A stretch of DNA of 46,226 nucleotides from the NCBI GenBank assembly GCA_017527945.1, contig JAFXPL010000174.1:1-46226 (forward strand), given 5' to 3'. The DNA is from Bacteroidales bacterium. GTDB lineage: Bacteria > Bacteroidota > Bacteroidia > Bacteroidales > WCHB1-69. The position numbers and the translations under genes were made by a program. Shown here piece by piece: positions 15,888 through 25,365 of the stretch. Numbering within the stretch: the stretch's first letter is position 1; each line of letters begins with the position of its first letter. Under the pieces are notes generated by a model that had not been told where the DNA came from, made no database searches, and saw nothing but the letters and a program-made list of their open reading frames with translations.

Positions 15888-18800
15888 TAAAATAAGGAAT
15901 TTCCTTCGGAAATACTACCTTGATAAGATGTACAAAGGGATAATTATCTTTGTTATTATCCTTTTGGCCACTTTTATAGCGTTTTCTCTTTTCGAATATT
16001 TTTCCTATTCAAATTCTGTTGTAAGGTCCATACTTTTCTACTCCTTCATTTTGCTTGCTGTTGGCATTGCGGTGGCTTACATTATATTACCTGCGTTGAA
16101 AATATCAGGACTTGGAAAACAGCTGTCAAATGAGGAAATAGCCAAAATTATAGGTGACCATTTCGATCAAATTGATGATAAATTGTTGAATCTCTTTGAA
16201 TTGCAGAAGCAAATGGAGAGAGGCGACTATGCCAGTTACGATCTGCTATCTGCTGCCATCGACAGCAAGATAGATTCCTTTAAGGCCTATTCCTTCGTGC
16301 AGGCCATCCCGGTGCAGAAAACGAAGCGTTTCGCGCTGTGGATGTTGCTCCCTATCGCCATCTTCCTTCTTCTTTTCTCCATAAAGAAGGAACTTTTCAC
16401 AGAACCCACGAAGCGTATTGTCCATTATTCCGAGGTTTACGAGAAACCGGCTCCTTACTCTTTCGTGGTCACCAACGACTCTCTCAAGGCGTTCCAGTAT
16501 GAGGACTACACCGTGAATGTGAAGGTTGAAGGAAGCGAAGTGCCCGATGAGGTGTTTATAAAGTACAAAAACCGTAATTACAAGTGTCAGAAAAACGCCA
16601 ATTCCGAGTTTTCATATACATTTAGTAATTTACAGCAAAATACTGAATTTCAGATAAATACTGATGAAGTTATTTCTAAGCTTTATGAAATAGAAGTGTT
16701 GCCCAAGCCGGTTTTGCTCGGTTTCAATATTTCCCTCCATTACCCTTCGTACTTGAACAAGCCCGATGAGGTGCTCGAAAATGTAAGCAATCTGACGGTG
16801 CCGGAGGGTACGAAGATTACATGGAACTTCATAACGCGAAATTCCGACAATCTGATTCTTATGGTGGATGGTCATGAGAAGGTTATTTCCTCTGAAAAAG
16901 ACAATTATTTGGTGAATGTAACGGCTTCCAATTCATTTACGTATTCCATTTTGAATAAAAACAAGTTCATGACAGGTAAAGATACCCTGACGGATGAAGT
17001 GACAGTCATAAAGGACATGTATCCGGATATTTATGTGCAGTCTCAGCAAGATTCCGCCTACCATGACCGTGTATATTTCAAGGGAAACATAAAGGATGAT
17101 TATGGATTTACCAAGCTGCATTTTGTTTATAATAAGTTAGATAAGGATGGAAAAGTGATATCTTCCGGCAATGTTTTGCCTGTGAAGATACAAAACGGGG
17201 TCACTATACAGGACTTCTATTATTACTTTGACCAAGGCATGTTCGACCTAAATCCCGGTGAACAGATTGATTACTATTTCCAGGTTTATGACAATGATGG
17301 TGTGAATGGGGCTAAATCCACAAAATCCTCTGTTCAGACATACAGGGTTCGCACGATGGATGAAATTGAAAACGATTTGCATCAGGCGGAAGAGCAAACA
17401 AAGTCGGATTATTCTGATTTGCTGCAAGAATCCAAGGAATTGGCGAAGGAGATAGAGAAAATGCAGCAGAAAATGCGCCAAGAAAAAGAAATGTCGTGGC
17501 AGGATAAGAAAAACTTGGAAAAACTGATGAAAGACTATCAGAAACTACAGGAGAAAATTAATGAATTGAAGCAGCAGCAGGAAAACCACCAACAGGTGGA
17601 AAACCAGTATAAAAATGTGAACGAGGATATTCTGAAGAAGCAGGAGGAGTTGCAAAAGAGAATGGATGAGATTCTGTCGGATGAGATGAAGCAGATGATG
17701 AAGGAGCTTGAAAAGATGATGCAAGACATGAACAAGGATCAAATCCAGCAACAGATGGAGAAGATGAAACTATCCACTGAGGACATAAATGAATCACTTG
17801 ATCAGCAGCTGCAGTTATATAAACAGTTGGAAGTGGAGAAGAAACTCAACGAAGCCGTCCAGAAAATGCGTGATTTGGCGGATGAACTCCGGAAAAATGC
17901 TGAAAAGACAGAAAATAAACAGAATACCAAGGAATCCTTGCAAAAATCGCAACAAGAGTTGCAAAAGAAGTATGATCAGGTGAAGAAGGATATCAAGGAT
18001 ATGAAAAAGCTGAACAATGAATTGGAGGATCCTACCAAGTTCAAGGATAACCAAGAGCTTCAGAGGGATGCCGATCAGAATATGCAGCAAAGCCAGCAAA
18101 ATCTTGAAAAAAACAATCGCTCAAAGTCTGCGGATAATCAAAAGAAAGCTGCAGACGATATTGAGCAGATGGCAGAACAAATGGAACAGGATTTCAATGA
18201 GAGCGAACTGGAGAGCATCACGGAGGACATCGCCACTATTCGACAAATAATGGATAATTTGGTGAAAATTTCCTTCGATCAGGAAAACATACTGAAAAGG
18301 GCTCAAAAGATGAACTCTATGTCTGCCGCTGTGTCTGATGTGATGAAAAATCAGTTCAATGTGAAGCAGAATATGGCTCATATTGAAGATTCTTTGAATG
18401 CGTTGGCGCGTCGTCAGGCCGCTGTTAAGCCATTCATCCAAAAGGAGGTTACGAAGATACAGAGCAATATTGAAAGTGCGCAATCCGAGCTACAAAACCG
18501 CAGGATGTCAAATGCCTCTAAAAACCAGCAATTTGCTCTGACATCCATGAACAATCTTGCCTTAATGCTGATGGAGTCGATGAAGGACATGCAGGAGCAG
18601 CAGAAAAAAAGTGAGTCAAAATGTAACAAATCAGGAAATGGATCGTGTAATAAACCTGGAGGCAAAGGTAAACCCAAGAAGACTTCGGCAAGGGAACTTC
18701 AGCAACAGCTGAACCGGCAGATGGAGGCGATGAAGAAGTCGATGGAGCAGCAGGCCAAGCAGGGACAGACGGGTAAGCCGCAGCAGAGTATGAGTGAGCA

Positions 18801-19212
18801 GTTTGCCAAGATGGCTGCTCAACAGGAGGCTATCAGGAAAATGTTGCAGGATTATCAGTCCGAGTTGAAACAGCAGAATGGAGTGGGGGATAAAGCTTTA
18901 GACAAACTGATTGAGGATATGCAGAAGACGGAAAAGGATTTGGTTAATCGTCAGATTAATCAGCAAACAATAAATCGTCAGAAAGACATTGAGACGCGAT
19001 TGTTGCAAAGTGAGAGAGCGGATATGGAGCGGGAGAAAGATAAGGAAAGGAAGTCAAACGAGGCTCGTCAAGTGCCAAATTTGAATCCTCCGAAAGAGTG
19101 GAAAATTGATCGTGAACAGAGTCAGCAAAACGAAATGCTACGTTCTGTTCCGGCAAACTTGAATTATTATTATAAGTCAAAGGCGAACAACTATTTTTAT
19201 AACATCGAATAA
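15856..19212 (+). CDS. DUF4175-type membrane protein with long coiled coil
   Basis: 1118 residues. Three membrane segments (about 27-48, 57-80 and 158-176), then a beta-rich periplasmic-like part (about 180-490), then some 600 residues extremely rich in Gln/Lys/Glu/Met that form long coiled coils (EKMQQKMRQEKEM, QKELEKMMQDM and so on). The end is ANNYFYNIE. Bacteroidetes have such proteins, labelled DUF4175, of unknown function; a scaffold or envelope-organising role is a guess. The start overlaps the LutB-like gene by 32 nt and no better start exists before the first helix, so the overlap is probably real. The G- and A-rich plus strand partly reflects the coil composition. Confidence 0.85.
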   Translation: MSSSKIQILNDKIRNFLRKYYLDKMYKGIIIFVIILLATFIAFSLFEYFSYSNSVVRSILFYSFILLAVGIAVAYIILPALKISGLGKQLSNEEIAKIIGDHFDQIDDKLLNLFELQKQMERGDYASYDLLSAAIDSKIDSFKAYSFVQAIPVQKTKRFALWMLLPIAIFLLLFSIKKELFTEPTKRIVHYSEVYEKPAPYSFVVTNDSLKAFQYEDYTVNVKVEGSEVPDEVFIKYKNRNYKCQKNANSEFSYTFSNLQQNTEFQINTDEVISKLYEIEVLPKPVLLGFNISLHYPSYLNKPDEVLENVSNLTVPEGTKITWNFITRNSDNLILMVDGHEKVISSEKDNYLVNVTASNSFTYSILNKNKFMTGKDTLTDEVTVIKDMYPDIYVQSQQDSAYHDRVYFKGNIKDDYGFTKLHFVYNKLDKDGKVISSGNVLPVKIQNGVTIQDFYYYFDQGMFDLNPGEQIDYYFQVYDNDGVNGAKSTKSSVQTYRVRTMDEIENDLHQAEEQTKSDYSDLLQESKELAKEIEKMQQKMRQEKEMSWQDKKNLEKLMKDYQKLQEKINELKQQQENHQQVENQYKNVNEDILKKQEELQKRMDEILSDEMKQMMKELEKMMQDMNKDQIQQQMEKMKLSTEDINESLDQQLQLYKQLEVEKKLNEAVQKMRDLADELRKNAEKTENKQNTKESLQKSQQELQKKYDQVKKDIKDMKKLNNELEDPTKFKDNQELQRDADQNMQQSQQNLEKNNRSKSADNQKKAADDIEQMAEQMEQDFNESELESITEDIATIRQIMDNLVKISFDQENILKRAQKMNSMSAAVSDVMKNQFNVKQNMAHIEDSLNALARRQAAVKPFIQKEVTKIQSNIESAQSELQNRRMSNASKNQQFALTSMNNLALMLMESMKDMQEQQKKSESKCNKSGNGSCNKPGGKGKPKKTSARELQQQLNRQMEAMKKSMEQQAKQGQTGKPQQSMSEQFAKMAAQQEAIRKMLQDYQSELKQQNGVGDKALDKLIEDMQKTEKDLVNRQINQQTINRQKDIETRLLQSERADMEREKDKERKSNEARQVPNLNPPKEWKIDREQSQQNEMLRSVPANLNYYYKSKANNYFYNIE

Positions 19213-19223
19213 ATTAACGGCGT

Positions 19224-19646
19224 ATGATTGAGATTTTACTAACTGACTTGAAAGAGGATAATTTTTACGAGGAAACATTGGGAACTATAGAGCGTATTTG
19301 TGATGACTATAGTATAGAGAATCATTTTGGTACGCTTTCTATGGCCAATCAAATGGTGTGTGACTACTTGATGTCTCATTCATTTTTACCCGTGGATGTT
19401 ACTTTTAGAATAGACAATGCTGAAGTGTCATTTGAATACTCGCTTCAAATTGGGGATTTCAAATTTTTTGCTCAATCCGAAAGCAATGAAAATACTGCCC
19501 TTTTTGTGTTGAATCAGTTGGCAGATGAAATTATGTTTTCGACTGATTATGACGTGATTACTACGACTTTTCACGTGAAAACAAAATTTGCCATTCAACG
19601 AGCAGTACAACGAGAAAGAGTTATAAGCCATTTTGCAAATTTTTGA
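19224..19646 (+). CDS. Degenerate GHKL/HATPase-like protein (RsbW-type fold, tentative)
   Basis: 140 residues, no signal peptide. The order of elements resembles a histidine-kinase-like ATPase domain of the anti-sigma (RsbW) type: an early helix (MANQMVCDYLM), paired strands (VTFRIDNAEVSFEYSLQ), then ALFVLNQLADEIMF and TDYDVITTTFHV, which match the G2-box helix and last strand. The N-box Asn and the DxGxG motif are not recognisable, so it may not bind ATP. It sits between DUF4175 and SGNH genes, with an ATG-in-stop (TGATG) link to the latter. A parS-like palindrome lies within its coding sequence (19568-19581). Confidence 0.6.
   Translation: MIEILLTDLKEDNFYEETLGTIERICDDYSIENHFGTLSMANQMVCDYLMSHSFLPVDVTFRIDNAEVSFEYSLQIGDFKFFAQSESNENTALFVLNQLADEIMFSTDYDVITTTFHVKTKFAIQRAVQRERVISHFANF
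19568..19581. promoter_or_regulatory. parS-like palindrome TTTTCACGTGAAAA, site 1
   Basis: A perfect 14-bp palindrome carrying the central TTTCACGTGAAA of the general ParB site; it differs from the 16-bp parS consensus only at the outermost two bases on each side. It lies within a coding sequence, as parS sites often do. An identical copy lies at 21141-21154. Confidence 0.55.
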
Positions 19647-20686
19647 TGAGGTATTTTTATACAGCCTTTTTATTATTTATTGCCTTTTTTGGGGTTAATG
19701 CCCAATCTACCAGAATTCTTTTTATTGGTAATAGTTATACCTCTGCCAATAATCTTCCTGAATTGGTGAAGCAAATTTATCTTTCTTCTGGTGAAGATTT
19801 TTATTATGCTTCGAGTAGCCCTGGCGGATGTACATTTCAGCAACATTGTACAGTATCATTGCCTTATATACAACAGGGTGATTGGGATTATGTGGTTTTG
19901 CAGGAACAGAGCCAACTCCCTTCTTTTCCTGAAAATCAATTTTTACAGGAGTCATACCCTTATGCCCGAGAATTGTGTTCGCTCGTTCGCCAATACAATC
20001 CCAATGCAAAAATCGTGTTTTATATGACATGGGGACGTAAGAATGGTGATTCCCAGAACGGGCAATTTTATCCCCCTTTGAACACTTACGAGGGAATGGA
20101 TAGTCTGTTATATTGCCGTTACATGATGATGGCTGAAGAAAATGAAGCCTGTGTTTCCCCAGTTGGGGCAATATGGCACCAACTTCGCGACCATAATCCA
20201 GATCTCGAGCTTTATCAATCTGATGGAAGTCACCCTTCTTATTTAGGTTCATACATTGCTGCCTGTTCCTTTTATACGACGTTCACAGGCCTAAATCCGC
20301 TTGATATATCTTGGAATGGAACTTTGGATGCATCTACGGCCTTAATCGCTAAAAACGCTGTAAAAACGGTTGTTTACGATTCCCTTGAAAAATGGTGCTT
20401 TGAAAATGATACGATTGAGGAAGATTCTGTTTCTTCAGTAGTCGATTTCAATGATAATTTTTCCCTGTATCCTAATCCTGTACGTTCTCAAGTTCGTGTT
20501 CACGTACCTAATGCTGAAACAGGCGGCTCCATGGTGGTAATAGGGGAAAACGGCGTTATATGTAAAAGGTTGAATTTGGAAAGTGACATGACTTTTGATT
20601 GTTCTGAATTTCCAAATGGAATTTATGTTATGCGTTTGACTATAGGGATGCATAGTTATTCGAAAGTTTTCATTATAGAACATTAG
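19646..20686 (+). CDS. Secreted SGNH-type hydrolase with T9SS sorting tail
   Basis: 346 residues from the ATG at 19646 (overlapping the upstream TGA). The signal peptide ends FGVNAQ. SGNH/GDSL block I is FIGNSYTS (Ser30 nucleophile), and block V is DGSHPSYLGSYIAA with the Asp-His pair. The body resembles DUF4886-type esterases, possibly acting on acetylated glycans. The last ~75 residues are a type IX sorting domain (FSLYPNPV ... GIYVMRL ... SKVFII), so the enzyme should reach the cell surface or outside. It is oddly placed between a cytosolic regulator-like gene and ybeY. Enzyme class is well supported; the substrate is unknown. Confidence 0.85.
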   Translation: MRYFYTAFLLFIAFFGVNAQSTRILFIGNSYTSANNLPELVKQIYLSSGEDFYYASSSPGGCTFQQHCTVSLPYIQQGDWDYVVLQEQSQLPSFPENQFLQESYPYARELCSLVRQYNPNAKIVFYMTWGRKNGDSQNGQFYPPLNTYEGMDSLLYCRYMMMAEENEACVSPVGAIWHQLRDHNPDLELYQSDGSHPSYLGSYIAACSFYTTFTGLNPLDISWNGTLDASTALIAKNAVKTVVYDSLEKWCFENDTIEEDSVSSVVDFNDNFSLYPNPVRSQVRVHVPNAETGGSMVVIGENGVICKRLNLESDMTFDCSEFPNGIYVMRLTIGMHSYSKVFIIEH

Positions 20687-20688
20687 AA

Positions 20689-21102
20689 ATGGTAAGTTTT
20701 GAATTTCTCCGCGAGAGTCCGTTCGAGCCATCCGTGAAACATAAGCTGTGGCTTCACCGTGTCATACGACACGAAGGAAAGATTCCAGGTGACATATCCT
20801 ATATCTTTTGCGATGATGAATATATGTTGGAGCGAAACATTTCATTCCTGAATCATGACACATATACGGACATTATTACGTTTGATGAATGTGAGGGTGA
20901 CATTGTATCAGGAAGTATTCTAATCAGCCTGGAGAGGGTTGGAGAGAATGCATCAAAGTTTGGGAAAACTTTTCAAAATGAGTTCCTCAGAGTCTTGGTG
21001 CATGGAACTTTGCATCTTTGTGGATATAAAGATAAAACAGATGAAGAAGCAAAGCAGATGCGTATGAAAGAGGATGAAGCGTTGAATTTGTTAGAGCAAT
21101 AA
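20689..21102 (+). CDS. ybeY: Endoribonuclease YbeY (16S rRNA maturation)
   Basis: 137 residues. YbeY is a zinc-dependent endonuclease used in 16S rRNA 3' processing and ribosome quality control. The metal motif is RVLVHGTLHLCGYKDKT: two His are in place, while the third His of the common HGxLHLxGYDH form is replaced in the KDK stretch. I recall the same change in other Bacteroidetes YbeY, so it need not mean loss of activity. The start is 2 bp after the SGNH gene. It is followed by mnmG, another RNA-modification gene. Confidence 0.93.
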   Translation: MVSFEFLRESPFEPSVKHKLWLHRVIRHEGKIPGDISYIFCDDEYMLERNISFLNHDTYTDIITFDECEGDIVSGSILISLERVGENASKFGKTFQNEFLRVLVHGTLHLCGYKDKTDEEAKQMRMKEDEALNLLEQ

Positions 21103-21140
21103 ATTTTGTAAATGATTTATAGACAGTAAATTCAGAAAAG

Positions 21141-21154
21141 TTTTCACGTGAAAA
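21141..21154. promoter_or_regulatory. parS-like palindrome TTTTCACGTGAAAA, site 2
   Basis: Identical to the site at 19568, ending one base before the mnmG start codon. Besides a ParB-site role it could form a small stem over the ribosome landing area of mnmG. Confidence 0.55.
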
Positions 21155-21155
21155 G

Positions 21156-23030
21156 ATGAGTGATTGTTACGATATAATAGTGGTTGGGGCTGGTCATGCT
21201 GGTTGCGAGGCATCGGTTGTGTCGGCTCAACTTGGACACCAGGTTTTGCTTGTGACTATGAACCTTGCCCTTGTTGCCCAAATGTCGTGTAACCCTGCTA
21301 TCGGCGGAATTGCCAAAGGACAAATTGTAAGGGAAATTGATGCATTGGGTGGCATGACCGGTATAGTGACCGACCATACAATGATTCAATACAGGATGCT
21401 GAATCGCTCTAAAGGACCGGCAATGTGGAGTCCGCGTGCACAGTGTGACAAAGCAGCTTTTTCGATTTACTGGAAACATGTCCTTGAAAACACTCCTAAT
21501 CTGCATCTGAGACAGGACACGGTTACTGAACTTATTTTGAAGGGTAAATGTGTGATAGGTGTGAGAACCCAGCTGGGTAAAGAGTTGTTTGCTTCGAAGG
21601 TTATTCTTACTAACGGCACCTTTCTGAATGGACGGATTCATGTTGGAGAGGTGAATTTCTCTGGTGGCAGGATAGGGGAGAGTGCCTCTTTTAATCTCTC
21701 TGACCAATTGAAAGAATGCGGAATTCATACGCAAAAATTGAAGACCGGTACCCCAGTGCGCATTGATGGAAGATCTGTGGATTTTTCCAAAATGGAGGAA
21801 CAACCCGGTGAAAGCAATCCAGGACGTTTTTCTTTTTCCAATACACCAAAGTTGCACAACCAACTCAGCTGTTGGATTATCTATACGAATGAAGAGGTCC
21901 ATGATGTGCTTCGAAAAGGCTTTGAAAAATCACCTATGTTCCAAGGAAGAATACAAGGAGTTGGTCCCCGTTACTGCCCTTCCATCGAAGATAAAATTGT
22001 ACGCTTTGCTGATCGTGTCAGGCATCAGCTGTTCTTGGAACCCGAAGGACAAAATACGAATGAATATTACCTCAATGGTTTCTCCTCTTCTCTTCCTGAA
22101 GACATTCAGTTGGAGGCCATACATCTTATTCCAGGTCTTGAAAAAGCGGATATTTACCGTCCTGGTTATGCTATCGAATATGACTATTTTGACCCTACTC
22201 AGCTGCATTACACGCTGGAGTCGAAATGTATTCAGAATCTCTATTTGGCCGGACAGGTGAATGGAACCACCGGCTATGAAGAGGCAGCGTGCCAAGGTTT
22301 GATGGCAGGAATCAACGCGCACCTTTCCATTGTCAATAAGGAGCCATTGATTCTTTCTCGGTCACAAGCCTACATCGGGGTGCTGATTGATGATTTGGTT
22401 ACTAAGGGTGTGCAGGATCCTTACAGGATGTTCACCTCCAGGGCTGAATATCGTATTTTGTTGCGACAGGATAACGCCGACCAGCGCCTTACCCCAATCG
22501 GACATCGCCTCGGTTTGATTGACGACGAACGTTACGGGGAGTTTCTGCATAAATATGAAATCCAAAACCAGATTGTAGATTATCTTCGAAACCATACCAC
22601 ACAATACCAAAAGTTGAACGAGTTGCTTTCCTTGAAAGAAACGTCTCCGTTGACACAAAATGTAAAGCTTGAGAGTGTTCTTCTTCGTCCTCAAATATCC
22701 ATAACAGATATTATGGATTATGATTACGATTTTACCGATTTCCTTCATCAAATTGCTGCCGATTCCGAGCAAATTACCAATGCGGAAACCTATATCAAAT
22801 ACAATAGCTACATAAAAAAGGAGGAGGAACTTGTTCAGCATCTTGCCAATTTGGACGCTGTAAAACTACCTGATCATATAGATTACCAAAATATTCAATC
22901 GTTGTCCAAAGAAGCGCGCGAAAAATTAGAACGACTTCGTCCAGTTAATCTGGGACAGGCATCGCGAGTTAGCGGTGTAAGTCCAGCTGACATTACTGCG
23001 TTGATGATTTTCCTTAAAACAAGGTCATAG
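21156..23030 (+). CDS. mnmG: tRNA uridine-5-carboxymethylaminomethyl modification enzyme MnmG (GidA)
   Basis: 624 residues, normal length. With MnmE it modifies wobble uridine-34 of several tRNAs, using FAD and methylene-tetrahydrofolate. FAD-binding motif: [10 protein letters not shown] at 11-20. Family signatures: [51 protein letters not shown] and [20 protein letters not shown]. The C-terminal helical domain that meets MnmE ends [15 protein letters not shown]. It is the last gene of the rpiB operon; mnmE is not in the window. In many bacteria mnmG lies near oriC, as proposed here. Identification is firm. Confidence 0.98.
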   Translation: MSDCYDIIVVGAGHAGCEASVVSAQLGHQVLLVTMNLALVAQMSCNPAIGGIAKGQIVREIDALGGMTGIVTDHTMIQYRMLNRSKGPAMWSPRAQCDKAAFSIYWKHVLENTPNLHLRQDTVTELILKGKCVIGVRTQLGKELFASKVILTNGTFLNGRIHVGEVNFSGGRIGESASFNLSDQLKECGIHTQKLKTGTPVRIDGRSVDFSKMEEQPGESNPGRFSFSNTPKLHNQLSCWIIYTNEEVHDVLRKGFEKSPMFQGRIQGVGPRYCPSIEDKIVRFADRVRHQLFLEPEGQNTNEYYLNGFSSSLPEDIQLEAIHLIPGLEKADIYRPGYAIEYDYFDPTQLHYTLESKCIQNLYLAGQVNGTTGYEEAACQGLMAGINAHLSIVNKEPLILSRSQAYIGVLIDDLVTKGVQDPYRMFTSRAEYRILLRQDNADQRLTPIGHRLGLIDDERYGEFLHKYEIQNQIVDYLRNHTTQYQKLNELLSLKETSPLTQNVKLESVLLRPQISITDIMDYDYDFTDFLHQIAADSEQITNAETYIKYNSYIKKEEELVQHLANLDAVKLPDHIDYQNIQSLSKEAREKLERLRPVNLGQASRVSGVSPADITALMIFLKTRS

Positions 23031-23323
23031 GAAATGAAAAAATACACGTAAAGTATTGATTATTAATAAAATAAATCAAAAAGCATGTTTTTTAGAGAGA
23101 ATTTTTTGTTTTAATCTTCTGATTCGAAAAATTCAAAAATTCGCCTAATTTTCGATAATTTGAAAAAGTGTATTGAATATCAATGAATTACAAATGTATT
23201 AATGATTCCATGTTTCTTCTGAGAAATAATTTTAGGTTTTGATCGGCAGGTAAAGGAAAAATGCTTAATTTTGCAATCCATTTTTTAGTGGAAAAAAATC
23301 AACGATAATCAAACAATACCATT
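23031..23323. other. AT-rich intergenic region before rubrerythrin
   Basis: No gene is visible in this roughly 290-bp AT-rich stretch. The only recognised elements are a TTTG (23238-23241) and a TAATTTTG (23266-23273), 24 bp apart, which fit the rubrerythrin promoter with the ATG at 23324. Confidence 0.6.
23238..23273 (+). promoter_or_regulatory. Rubrerythrin promoter (-33 TTTG, -7 TAATTTTG)
   Basis: Same element spacing (24 bp) as the rpiB promoter; the start codon is 50 bp downstream. Confidence 0.5.
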
Positions 23324-23863
23324 ATGGAATTAAAAGGATCACAAACCGAAAAAAATCTGCAGACCGCTTTCGCAGGCGAGTCGCAGGCGCGCAACAAATA
23401 TTCCTACTATGCCTCCAAGGCCAAAAAGGACGGATATAACCAAATCGCTGCTATTTTTGAAGAGACGGCTGCCAATGAGAAAGAACATGCCAAAATCTGG
23501 TTCAAGCTTTTGCATGACGGCGCTGTACCTGATACAGTGACCAACCTGAAGGATGCCGCAGCAGGTGAAAATTATGAATGGACGGATATGTACGCTGGTT
23601 TCGCAAAGACCGCTAAAGAGGAAGGTTTCGACCATATTGCCGAACTCTTCACAATGGTGGGTGAGATTGAAAAACATCACGAGGAGCGCTATAAAAAACT
23701 TCTGGCTAACATAGAGGGAGGAATAGTCTTCTCCCGCGACCAGGATATGATATGGCAATGCGCTAACTGCGGTCATATCGTCATTGGAAAGAAAGCCCCG
23801 GATGTCTGCCCGGTGTGCGACCACCCGCAGTCCTATTTCCAAATCAAAGCGGAAAATTTTTAA
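23324..23863 (+). CDS. rbr: Rubrerythrin
   Basis: 179 residues. Rubrerythrin reduces hydrogen peroxide in anaerobes, in the cytosol, using a diiron site fed by a rubredoxin-type iron. Diiron ligands lie in [23 protein letters not shown] and [12 protein letters not shown]. The C-terminal rubredoxin domain has CANC (about 147-150) and CPVC. Order and length are those of classical rubrerythrin. It stands 110 bp before a rubrerythrin of reversed domain order, suggesting a shared oxidative-stress role, though the gap with an ACTAT-type repeat may separate them. Identification is firm. Confidence 0.97.
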   Translation: MELKGSQTEKNLQTAFAGESQARNKYSYYASKAKKDGYNQIAAIFEETAANEKEHAKIWFKLLHDGAVPDTVTNLKDAAAGENYEWTDMYAGFAKTAKEEGFDHIAELFTMVGEIEKHHEERYKKLLANIEGGIVFSRDQDMIWQCANCGHIVIGKKAPDVCPVCDHPQSYFQIKAENF

Positions 23864-23893
23864 CTATAACTAATGACTATAACTATGACTATG
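23862..23893. repeat. Short ACTAT-type degenerate array
   Basis: Units AACTAT, AACTAAT, GACTAT, AACTAT, GACTATG follow directly after, and partly overlap, the rubrerythrin stop codon. Period 6-7; the least regular of the arrays. Confidence 0.45.
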
Positions 23894-23972
23894 GTGTAGT
23901 CAATGAGAAAAGGTTAGGGAAAGTTTCAGAACATAAATAAAAAATTTTTAATCAACAACAAATCAATTAATT

Positions 23973-24524
23973 ATGAAGAAAAAATTCGTTTGTACCGTGT
24001 GCGGTTATGTACACGAAGGAGATACTCCTCCCGAAAGATGTCCGCAATGCAAGCAACCTGGTTCCAAATTCAAAGAACTGGTTGAAGACGGCGCCCTTTC
24101 TTTTGTCACGGAACACGTCATTGGCGTTGCAAAAGAGAGCGACGAGGAGATGATTAAGGACTTGAACGCCCAATTCATGGGCGAAGCCACTGAGGTGGGC
24201 ATGTATCTCGCCATGAGCCGCCAGGCTGATCGCGAAGGTTACCCCGAAGTGGCTGAAGCCTTCAAACGCTATGCCTTCGAGGAAGCCGAGCATTGCGCCA
24301 AATTTGCGGAGTTGCTTGGTGAAATGGTCTGGGATACCAAGACCAACCTGGAAAAGCGTATGATGGCCGAAAGCGGGGCTTGTGCCGAGAAAATGCGTAT
24401 TGCCAGACGTGCCAAAAGCATGGACTGGGATGCCATCCACGACACTGTCCATGAAATGGCCAAGGATGAAGCCCGCCACGGACAAGGTTTTGAGGGTCTT
24501 TTCAACCGCTATTTCAAGAAATAG
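23973..24524 (+). CDS. Reverse rubrerythrin (rubredoxin domain first)
   Basis: 183 residues. An N-terminal rubredoxin-like domain ([20 protein letters not shown], 7-26) precedes a ferritin-like four-helix domain with diiron ligands in [24 protein letters not shown] and [11 protein letters not shown]. This order marks reverse rubrerythrins, NADH-linked peroxide (and oxygen) reductases best known from clostridia. Having it beside the classical form points to strong anaerobic peroxide defence. The electron-donor reductase is not in the window. It is followed by a strong bidirectional terminator. Confidence 0.93.
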   Translation: MKKKFVCTVCGYVHEGDTPPERCPQCKQPGSKFKELVEDGALSFVTEHVIGVAKESDEEMIKDLNAQFMGEATEVGMYLAMSRQADREGYPEVAEAFKRYAFEEAEHCAKFAELLGEMVWDTKTNLEKRMMAESGACAEKMRIARRAKSMDWDAIHDTVHEMAKDEARHGQGFEGLFNRYFKK

Positions 24525-24540
24525 AAACTCAAATGCAATG

Positions 24541-24576
24541 AAAAAGGGAGATGTCATTAGGCATCTCCTTTTTTTT
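24541..24576. terminator. Bidirectional Rho-independent terminator
   Basis: Stem GGAGATGTC (24547-24555) / GGCATCTCC (24560-24568) with loop ATTA, an A-run on the left and eight T on the right. It serves the rubrerythrin unit on plus and the SDR operon on minus. Confidence 0.85.
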
Positions 24577-24585
24577 GTTGCAAAG

Positions 24586-25365
24586 TTATACGAATTTTTT
24601 CTTTACCAGGTCGATGAGGAATCCTGGGACGAGGAAGCACAGCAGTAGGAAGAAATAGTTGATGGCGCCCGGAATCTTGACCCGCCGGTTGTGTAGCGTG
24701 GCGCGCACCCCGCGTCTTGCGATCTGATCCGGCGCGAGCATAATGCCGACGGCACGCAGACGTTTTCGCATCTTTACAGGAAGGTTGTAGAGGTCGGTGT
24801 CCACCGCACCGGGACAGACACAGCAGACGTTCACTCCGTGATGGCTTAGCTCATAGTGAATTCCCTTCGAAAACCGCATCAGAAAGGCCTTGGAAGCCTG
24901 ATAGACGGCGATGGTGGGGAAACTCATGAAGGCCGTGATGGATGCGGCGTTGAGAATGAAACCACAGCCACGCTCTTTCATCTTTTTGCCGAACAGCACG
25001 CATAAATTCACCGGTGTGGTGCAGTGCAGCATGGTCATCTTGTGGCTCAGCGCCATCGGTTTCTCCACTGCTGCGCCGAAATAGAACATGCCCGCGTTGT
25101 TGACCAGCACTTCCACGGTCAACCCTTCGCGCTCGCAGTAGTCGAAAAGCTCCTGCGCGGCATCCGGAAGCGTGAGATCCTGGAAACGGCTCAGAATCCT
25201 TTGCTGCGGGAAAGCCGACTGAAGTTTTGTCCGCGCTTCGGTGTTGAGGTCTTCCCGATTGCTGACAATCAGAATGTTGTAGCCTTTTCGCGCCCACTCT
25301 TCCGCGTAGGCATACCCGATGCCGGAGCTCCCTCCGGTAATCAATGCGAATGTCTCCTTTATCAT
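24586..25365 (-). CDS. Short-chain dehydrogenase/reductase
   Basis: 259 residues. NAD(P)-binding TGGSSGIGYAYAEEW near the start, VNNAGMFYFG in the middle, catalytic Ser in NAASITAF, and Tyr/Lys in YQASKAF: a complete classical SDR. The C-terminal ~25 residues are hydrophobic (INYFFLLLCFLVPGFLIDLV) followed by KKKFV, so it is probably membrane-attached, as in 3-ketoacyl- or ketosteroid-type SDRs acting on lipids. Substrate unknown. Its ATG overlaps the sufS stop by 4 nt, making it the last gene of a minus-strand operon. Confidence 0.92.
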   Translation of the reverse strand: MIKETFALITGGSSGIGYAYAEEWARKGYNILIVSNREDLNTEARTKLQSAFPQQRILSRFQDLTLPDAAQELFDYCEREGLTVEVLVNNAGMFYFGAAVEKPMALSHKMTMLHCTTPVNLCVLFGKKMKERGCGFILNAASITAFMSFPTIAVYQASKAFLMRFSKGIHYELSHHGVNVCCVCPGAVDTDLYNLPVKMRKRLRAVGIMLAPDQIARRGVRATLHNRRVKIPGAINYFFLLLCFLVPGFLIDLVKKKFV

